Below, one piece after another: positions 7,110 through 11,199 of a stretch of 11,199 nucleotides of DNA; within the stretch, counting starts at the first letter, position 1; every line of letters starts with the position of its first letter. The DNA is from an uncultured Bacillota bacterium. Its GTDB lineage: Bacteria > Bacillota > Dehalobacteriia > UBA4068. The translations under genes were made by a program, and so were the position numbers. The stretch spans positions 1-11,199 of the forward strand of contig CAKRYM010000030.1 of NCBI GenBank assembly GCA_934427095.1, given 5' to 3'. Under the pieces are notes generated by a model. The model saw only the letters and a program-made list of their open reading frames with translations. It was not told the DNA's origin and did no database searches.

Positions 7110-8045
7110 TCAGGCCTTGCCATCACAGCCTAAGACATTGATCAGCTTATGCTTCACCATTTCTTTGATGGCTTCGCGGCCTGGTTTCAGGTATTGGCGG
7201 GGATCAAAATGATCAGGGTGTTCTGCTAAATGCTGACGGACAGAGGCAGTCATGGCCATGCGCAGGTCAGTATCAATGTTGATTTTGCAAACAGCCATGC
7301 GGGCCGCTTCCCTGAGCATATCTTCCGGTACGCCGATGGCATCCGGCATTTGCCCGCCGTAACGGTTAATCATATCCACAAATTGTTGCGGCACAGAAGA
7401 AGAACCGTGTAACACAATGGGGAATTCCGGCAAACGCTTGCTGACTTCCTCCAGAATATCAAAACGAAGCTGCGGTTTGGTGCCGGGCTTAAATTTATAG
7501 GCGCCGTGGCTGGTGCCGATGGCAATAGCCAAGGAATCCACACCGGTACGATGGACGAATTCTTCCACTTCTTCTGGCCGGGTATAGGAGCTATCTTCAG
7601 TCTTTACTTTGACGTCATCTTCCACGCCGGCCAAACGGCCCAATTCCCCTTCGACGACGACACCGTGGGCATGGGCATATTCCACCACCTGCTTGGTCAG
7701 GGCGATATTTTCTTCAAAGGGTTTGCTGGAGCCGTCAATCATGACAGAGGAAAAACCGCCGTCGATGCAGCTTTTGCATAGTTCAAAGCTATCCCCATGA
7801 TCCAGATGTACGCAAATGGGAAGAGAAGTTTCGATGACTGCTGCTTCGATGAGCTTCATCAGGTAAGTATGGTTGGCATATTTGCGGGCGCCTGCGCTAA
7901 CCTGTAGGATCAAGGGTGCGTTTACTTCCTTGGCTGCTTCCGTAATCCCTTGGATGATTTCCATATTGTTTACATTGAATGCACCAATGGCATAGCCGCC
8001 ATGGTAAGCCTTTTTAAACATTTCTGTTGAAGTAACGATAGGCAT
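7110..8045 (-). CDS. fba: Class II fructose-1,6-bisphosphate aldolase
   Basis: A cytoplasmic zinc aldolase that cleaves fructose 1,6-bisphosphate into dihydroxyacetone phosphate and glyceraldehyde 3-phosphate in glycolysis and gluconeogenesis. The 311 residues show the class II motifs: AFNVNN at 22-27, catalytic D82 and zinc ligand H83 in HLDHGDSFE, E134 in VEGELG, zinc ligands H180 in GTSHG and H213 in LHGSSS, and INIDTDLR near the C-terminus, which binds the phosphates. It is closest in layout to the roughly 305-310-residue bacterial forms rather than the 285-residue Bacillus type. A related tagatose-bisphosphate aldolase is less likely because no sugar-specific neighbours are present. The start is set by GGAGGG 7 nt upstream of the ATG. 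It has its own promoter region upstream and a strong terminator downstream, so it may be monocistronic. Confidence 0.95.
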   Translation of the reverse strand: MPIVTSTEMFKKAYHGGYAIGAFNVNNMEIIQGITEAAKEVNAPLILQVSAGARKYANHTYLMKLIEAAVIETSLPICVHLDHGDSFELCKSCIDGGFSSVMIDGSSKPFEENIALTKQVVEYAHAHGVVVEGELGRLAGVEDDVKVKTEDSSYTRPEEVEEFVHRTGVDSLAIAIGTSHGAYKFKPGTKPQLRFDILEEVSKRLPEFPIVLHGSSSVPQQFVDMINRYGGQMPDAIGVPEDMLREAARMAVCKINIDTDLRMAMTASVRQHLAEHPDHFDPRQYLKPGREAIKEMVKHKLINVLGCDGKA

Positions 8046-8058
8046 TGTTTTTCCCTCC

Positions 8059-8156
8059 GTGTAAGTTTATCCTGTTTCATGCTACAGTAGAAAAGAAGAC
8101 CAGGAGAACGCACTTCCTCCCTGTTTCATGATAGCACGCTGGGCGAAAAAAGAGAA
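8059..8156 (-). promoter_or_regulatory. Promoter and leader of fba
   Basis: On the minus strand there is an extended -10 box, TGCTATCAT (8128-8136; hexamer at 8128-8133), with a weak -35 candidate TTCTCT (8151-8156) at 17 nt spacing. Transcription would start near 8121, giving a leader of about 75 nt. The leader holds a weak stem-loop around 8104-8125 with a bulge. The -35 is poor, so an activator or the extended -10 would have to carry the promoter. Confidence 0.4.
8071..8130. repeat. 11-bp direct repeat at the fba promoter and leader
   Basis: CCTGTTTCATG occurs exactly at 8071-8081 and 8120-8130, 49 bp apart start to start (near five helical turns). The right copy overlaps the candidate -10 box; the left copy is in the leader, 12 bp from the ribosome binding site. 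It could be a pair of protein sites; it could also be chance. Confidence 0.5.
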
Positions 8157-8175
8157 GAGACTTTTCCGGAAAAAG
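8146..8175 (-). terminator. Weak candidate terminator of sfsA
   Basis: Just after the sfsA stop, the minus strand reads CTTTTCCGGAAAAG, a near-perfect palindrome (8161-8175) that can only form about 5 bp with a CCGG loop. A T-run (8146-8151) follows 10 nt later, too far for a standard terminator. Termination here is uncertain, and sfsA transcripts may enter fba. Confidence 0.25.
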
Positions 8176-8176
8176 A

Positions 8177-8854
8177 TCAGATTTTTATCGGGACTTTTTG
8201 GCGGGCAGTTACGGTATCCTGCGTAACCAGGCAATCCAATGCTAACAATTGTACCCCCGCTGCTTCAGCCTCCTTTAATGCCGTAGCGAATTCCGGCTGG
8301 GTTTCCCGGTTGGGGGTGAAATAGTCTACATCCGCCATTTGGATGATAAAGATTAAATAAGCGGCAAAGCCAGCGGCTTTGGCGCGGATCAGTTCGCGGA
8401 TATGTTTGACGCCTCGTTCCGTTGGGGCATCGGGAAAAAGCGCGATGCCGTCCTTTTCTAAGGTAACGCCTTTGATCTCGGCATAACCAGGTTGTCCTTC
8501 TTGCTCTAAATAGAAGTCGAAACGGGAATCTCCATATTTTTGTTCCCCTAATAATTTGGTAAGCGCAGGGATCCCACCATTTTTTGCCCATTCAGCAAAA
8601 ATTTTGTTTGGAGCTTGGCTGTCCATATTAATCAGCCGGCGGCCTTTCCAGACAGAAACCAGGTCGTAAGCAGTGCGCCGTTTTGTGTCCATGGCCTTTT
8701 CTAATAGTACTTTCGCTCCGGGTAGCAATAATTCTTTACAGCGGCCAGTGTTTTTTACATGACAAACAATTTCTTCCCCATGTAGATCCACATGGGCGAT
8801 AAACCGATTCGGCCGGCTTAAAAAGCGGGCTTCCTGAATATGAAGATACTTCAT
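8177..8854 (-). CDS. sfsA: SfsA family protein (sugar fermentation stimulation protein homologue)
   Basis: A 225-residue soluble cytoplasmic protein, close to the E. coli SfsA length (234). Family motifs are clear: CHVKNTGRCKELL at 31-43, SRFDF at 110-114, EIKGVTL at 126-132, and FPDAPTERGVKH at 140-151. D113, E126 and K128 give the D...ExK pattern of the PD-(D/E)XK nuclease superfamily to which SfsA-type proteins have been linked. The N-terminal part looks like an OB-fold DNA-binding segment. The name comes from increased maltose fermentation on overexpression in E. coli; the true molecular role is not settled. The start follows AAGGA with 6 nt spacing. It lies 78 nt after the aminotransferase stop with a terminator between them, and about 130 nt before fba. 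Confidence 0.95.
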   Translation of the reverse strand: MKYLHIQEARFLSRPNRFIAHVDLHGEEIVCHVKNTGRCKELLLPGAKVLLEKAMDTKRRTAYDLVSVWKGRRLINMDSQAPNKIFAEWAKNGGIPALTKLLGEQKYGDSRFDFYLEQEGQPGYAEIKGVTLEKDGIALFPDAPTERGVKHIRELIRAKAAGFAAYLIFIIQMADVDYFTPNRETQPEFATALKEAEAAGVQLLALDCLVTQDTVTARQKVPIKI

Positions 8855-8895
8855 TTATCATCCTTCTTGCATGGGTTCTGTTTATTTGTAGATAG

Positions 8896-8926
8896 GAAAA
8901 CAGCCTGTTCCCTATGAACAGGCTGT
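8896..8926 (-). terminator. Intrinsic terminator of the aminotransferase gene
   Basis: An 11-bp perfect stem, 8900-8910 with 8916-8926, loop CCTAT. On the minus strand it is followed by TTTTCC. It starts 6 nt after the aminotransferase stop codon. Confidence 0.8.
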
Positions 8927-8932
8927 AAAAAA

Positions 8933-10108
8933 TCATTTGCGGATGGTTTCCAGATAAAGCCGGATCCGTTTGCAGGCCTCTTGAATATTCTGTACCGATG
9001 AGGCGTAAGACACGCGGACAAAGCCTTCACCGCAATCCCCAAAAGCCGTACCGGGAACCATGGCTACATGTTGTTTCTCCAGTAAGTCCGCACAAAATTC
9101 TTCACTGGTCATGCCGGTGCTACGAATGTCTGGGAAAATATAGAAGGCGCCTTCTGGTTCAAATACGGGCAAACCCATGTCCCTAAATAAACCGGTAATG
9201 AGCTTACGCCGGGTATCGTATTCTGCGATCATGGCTTCCGCGTCCTTTTGGCAGTGCTGCATGGCCTCAATGGCGCCGTACTGGCTGACCGTAGGGGAGC
9301 ACATGATGGCATACTGGTGTATCTTTAATAGTTGTTTCATAATGGGCGCAGGCGCGACCATATAGCCCATGCGCCACCCGGTCATGGCAAAGGCCTTAGA
9401 AAAACCGCTGATAAGAATAGTCAAATCCCGCATACCAGGCAGAGAAGCAATGGAAACATGCTTTTTGCCGTTATAGGTGAGTTCCGCATAAATTTCATCA
9501 GTGATGACGAAAATGCCTTCTTTTTGCAGGAGAGGGGCGATTTCTTCCAAATCCTGCTGCTCCATAATGGCGCCGGTAGGATTATTCGGATAAACCAGGA
9601 TAAGCGCTTTGGTTTTAGGGGTAATGCATTGGGCCAGCTCTTCTTTGGTAATCCGGAAGCGATTTTCCGCCTTTGTATTCAGCACTACCGGTACGCCCTG
9701 GCATAATTCGATTAACGGTTCATAGCTGACATAGTTGGGTTCGTGAACAATGACTTCGTCCCCAGGACTAATCAAAGTGCGCAAAGAAGCGTCAATGCCT
9801 TCGCTGGCGCCCACGGTGACGATAATTTCCTGTGCCGGATCATAATGAAGATCAAAACGGCGGGAAAGATACGCGCCGATTTCCTCTCGCAATTTGGCTA
9901 AGCCAGCATTGCTGGTATAGTGGGTTTTCCCATCTTCCAAGGCGTGAATAGCCGCTTCACGGATGGATTTGGGCGTAACGAAATCCGGTTCCCCTACGGT
10001 AAGGGAGATCACATTCTCCATGGTATCCATCATGTCGAAAAAGCGGCGGATACCGGAAGGTTTCATGTGTTCAACAATTGGATTGATCCATTTTTTTGGC
10101 GTCATCAT
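8933..10108 (-). CDS. PLP-dependent aminotransferase, class I/II (aspartate/aromatic aminotransferase-like)
   Basis: A 391-residue fold-type I PLP enzyme that moves an amino group between an amino acid and a 2-oxo acid in the cytoplasm. Key residues can be seen: the GEPDF motif at 39-43, N175 in YPNNPTG, D204 in ITDEIY (pairs with the PLP ring nitrogen), Schiff-base lysine K238 in SGFSKAFAMTGWRMGY, and R365 in FVRVSYA, which binds the substrate carboxylate. The layout fits the PatA/AspC-like gamma group; the amino-acid substrate cannot be told from sequence. The start is one of two adjacent ATGs (10106-10108 or 10103-10105); an in-frame stop upstream rules out a longer form. No good Shine-Dalgarno is present (only GGGA immediately upstream), so initiation may depend on the unusual leader. 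It has its own consensus promoter and a terminator. Confidence 0.93.
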   Translation of the reverse strand: MMTPKKWINPIVEHMKPSGIRRFFDMMDTMENVISLTVGEPDFVTPKSIREAAIHALEDGKTHYTSNAGLAKLREEIGAYLSRRFDLHYDPAQEIIVTVGASEGIDASLRTLISPGDEVIVHEPNYVSYEPLIELCQGVPVVLNTKAENRFRITKEELAQCITPKTKALILVYPNNPTGAIMEQQDLEEIAPLLQKEGIFVITDEIYAELTYNGKKHVSIASLPGMRDLTILISGFSKAFAMTGWRMGYMVAPAPIMKQLLKIHQYAIMCSPTVSQYGAIEAMQHCQKDAEAMIAEYDTRRKLITGLFRDMGLPVFEPEGAFYIFPDIRSTGMTSEEFCADLLEKQHVAMVPGTAFGDCGEGFVRVSYASSVQNIQEACKRIRLYLETIRK

Positions 10109-10258
10109 TTCCCATTTGTGCCGGGAAGAAGAATTTCATGCAGAGGTACTTTCCCCTTTGGCAAAGCCAGCCGGCGCCCGGCTGATGCATGATGAATTGG
10201 ACGAAAAACCGTTCCCGGCAAACTCTCCTTTATCTAAAATAACCATACCTTGTATATT
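10109..10258 (-). promoter_or_regulatory. Structured leader of the aminotransferase gene, of unknown class
   Basis: Between the likely start site (about 10258) and the gene lie about 150 nt with strong pairing potential. TGCCGGGAA (minus, 10212-10220) pairs perfectly with TTCCCGGCA (10119-10127) and brackets the leader. Inside is CAGCCGG-GCG-CCGGCTG (10168-10184) and a small CTTT/AAAG stem (10156-10166). A free AAAGGAG (10225-10231) lies far from the gene. Three small overlapping minus-strand frames cross the region: 10136-10246 (ATG, 36 aa), 10105-10221 (TTG, 38 aa, whose TGA overlaps the aminotransferase ATG as ATGA), and a 22-aa frame from ATG 10139 with three Phe codons in a row, which overlaps the gene start. 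It does not match the T-box, SAM, glycine, lysine or c-di-GMP consensus as I know them. It may be a riboswitch, an attenuator, a coupled short ORF, or an interspersed repeat. Confidence 0.45.
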
Positions 10259-10264
10259 TTATAT

Positions 10265-10293
10265 ATTATACATAAAAAAAAGGCGCTTGTAAA
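10265..10293 (-). promoter_or_regulatory. Consensus promoter of the aminotransferase gene
   Basis: On the minus strand TTTACA (10288-10293), a 17-nt spacer and TATAAT (10265-10270). A short inverted repeat GAATC-N8-GATTC (10297-10314) sits just upstream of the -35 box and could be an operator. Confidence 0.8.
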
Positions 10294-10296
10294 GCT

Positions 10297-10380
10297 GAAT
10301 CTATTTATCGATTCCAAGGAAAGCAGTTTTCTTCACTGCCTTGGTACATAAATTTTCTTGCTTTCTGAACTAAAAGAAGC
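10297..10380. repeat. Three successive inverted repeats between the divergent genes
   Basis: GAATC/GATTC (10297-10301 and 10310-10314); CCAAG...GCAGT with ACTGC-CTTGG (10314-10344, about 10 bp with a GAAA bulge); and GCTTTCT with AGAAGC (10360-10380, 6 bp with one bulged T). They fill most of the intergenic space upstream of the Pr6Pr gene. Apart from a TATATT at 10403-10408 with no matching -35, I see no clear promoter for the plus-strand gene. They could be operators or leader structure. Confidence 0.45.
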
Positions 10381-10440
10381 AGGATTTCGTCTTTAGGTTA
10401 AGTATATTTTGAATTATCAGGAAAAAGGAGTTTATACGTT

Positions 10441-11088
10441 ATGCGGGTTTTATGGCTATCCATTGCAATTGTCGGTATCTTGGGCTTGGCGGAAAATTTT
10501 CGGATTTCAACGCCGGAACGTCGTAAACAAATGTTTGTGTTTTATACGAATCTTAGCAATTTACTGGTGACCGTATTTTATCTTCTGTTAGCCATTCTTC
10601 CGGCAAACGGAGGATTAAAACAATGGCTGTTAACGCCTCTTTGCCGGATAGGCGTAGCTTGGCTGATTAGCGTGACCATACTGATTTATCATTTTGTGTT
10701 AGCTGTGACGATTCGTAAATTACCTGGGGATGACCCTCAACATATGCGCTTTTTTACGCCTGCCAATATTTTGGTCCACTATATTGTTCCTTTGTCTACC
10801 CTTGCAGAGTGGTTCTTTTTTGCAGATAAAAGTGGCCTCACGATAGGAAGTTGCGCGAATCTGCTTCTACTCCCTCTGATCTATACGGGCTTTTTGTTGA
10901 TCCGCCCTTATTTGGGAGGTGGCGTCATCCGGGATATGAATAGCTTTTATCCGTATCCTTTTTTGGATGTGGATCGGTTGGGTTATGTGAAGGTTGTGGG
11001 GAATATTCTATTTGCCACAGCGGCGTTATTCCTTTGGGTAGTGTTATTTTGGGTAATCAGCGCAGGGCTGTCTCAGGTCTTTGGTTGA
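10441..11088 (+). CDS. Pr6Pr-family six-helix integral membrane protein, function unknown
   Basis: A 215-residue membrane protein with about six helices: near 2-16, 32-54, 65-90, 106-127, 136-155 and 184-212. Family hallmarks are FYTNLSN at the start of helix 2, a conserved His in HYIVPL of helix 4, and YPYPFLDVDRLGY in the loop before helix 6. These match the Pr6Pr/FAR-17a/AIG1-like group. Eukaryotic AIG1/ADTRP relatives are threonine hydrolases acting on fatty-acid esters (with the conserved Thr of F-T-x-x-x-N and a His); the equivalent Thr here is in FYTNLSN and the His in HYIVPL, so a lipid-ester hydrolase role is possible but not shown. The start follows AAAGGAG (10424-10430) by 10 nt. 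It appears monocistronic within the window, divergent from the aminotransferase. Confidence 0.85.
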   Translation: MRVLWLSIAIVGILGLAENFRISTPERRKQMFVFYTNLSNLLVTVFYLLLAILPANGGLKQWLLTPLCRIGVAWLISVTILIYHFVLAVTIRKLPGDDPQHMRFFTPANILVHYIVPLSTLAEWFFFADKSGLTIGSCANLLLLPLIYTGFLLIRPYLGGGVIRDMNSFYPYPFLDVDRLGYVKVVGNILFATAALFLWVVLFWVISAGLSQVFG

Positions 11089-11199
11089 TTGGTATGTGGT
11101 TTGGTTCACGGTTAGTTCATATTTAATTGCTAAAATCAATCTATTCTGTATCTAATCGTTTGGTAAGAAAAAGACCTCTTTTTTAGGGGCAAATGAATG

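Noticed and set aside
8365..8390. GGCAAAGCCAG in sfsA, also found in the leader at 10160-10170
   Set aside because: Eleven shared bases inside a conserved coding region are explained by chance; the flanks do not match.
10109..10258. T-box, SAM, glycine or THF riboswitch in the aminotransferase leader
   Set aside because: None of their core conserved strings is present; GGAGAG and AAAGGGGAAA only superficially recall the THF and glycine motifs.
9963..10292. Plus-strand open frame of 109 codons over the aminotransferase start and leader
   Set aside because: It lies antisense to the well-supported aminotransferase start and its promoter, and has no Shine-Dalgarno or recognisable domain.
11170..11190. 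Possible terminator after the Pr6Pr gene (CCTCT with AGGGG)
   Set aside because: Only 5 pairs, including a wobble, and no T-run after the stem; on the minus strand the stem has a mismatch.
11193..11199. ATG after AGGGG at the right edge as a possible new gene start
   Set aside because: Spacing is only about 3 nt and no coding sequence remains to judge.

Overview
The window looks like chromosomal DNA from an anaerobic Firmicutes-type bacterium of moderate GC content. The evidence is a single-chain pyruvate:ferredoxin oxidoreductase, strong AGGAGG-type ribosome binding sites, TTGACA/TATAAT-type promoters, and an elongator tRNA-Met that resembles the Bacillus form. The mix with SfsA, a YafK-like L,D-transpeptidase and a Pr6Pr-family protein would suit a Negativicutes/Selenomonas-type lineage. 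That placement is inference and was not tested.

Plus-strand left part (1-4630): the tail of an amidohydrolase gene; a clear sigma-A promoter; the large nifJ (PFOR) gene; a small DMT/YdcZ-type transporter gene whose ribosome binding site lies inside a 15-bp hairpin; then a promoter, tRNA-Met(CAT), tRNA-Glu(TTC) and a terminator. Minus-strand block (4646-10293, read right to left): a promoter and a roughly 150-nt structured leader, a PLP aminotransferase, a terminator, sfsA, fba (class II aldolase) with a terminator, an L,D-transpeptidase, pepD, and a membrane-anchored hypothetical protein that overlaps pepD by 4 nt, closed by a terminator whose 5' arm contains the last codons and stop codon. 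The two blocks converge around 4630-4650 with back-to-back terminators. Right end (10297-11088): an intergenic stretch with three inverted repeats, then a plus-strand six-helix Pr6Pr-family membrane protein gene, divergent from the aminotransferase. Positions 11089-11199 hold nothing I can support.

Functionally this is mostly housekeeping: central carbon metabolism (PFOR, aldolase), amino-acid and peptide handling (aminotransferase, PepD), envelope work (L,D-transpeptidase), and tRNA supply. I saw no insertion sequence, phage gene, CRISPR array or toxin/defence system. The least explained parts are non-coding: the aminotransferase leader (10109-10258), the hairpin that hides the transporter start (3854-3891), and a spaced 11-bp direct repeat at the fba promoter.
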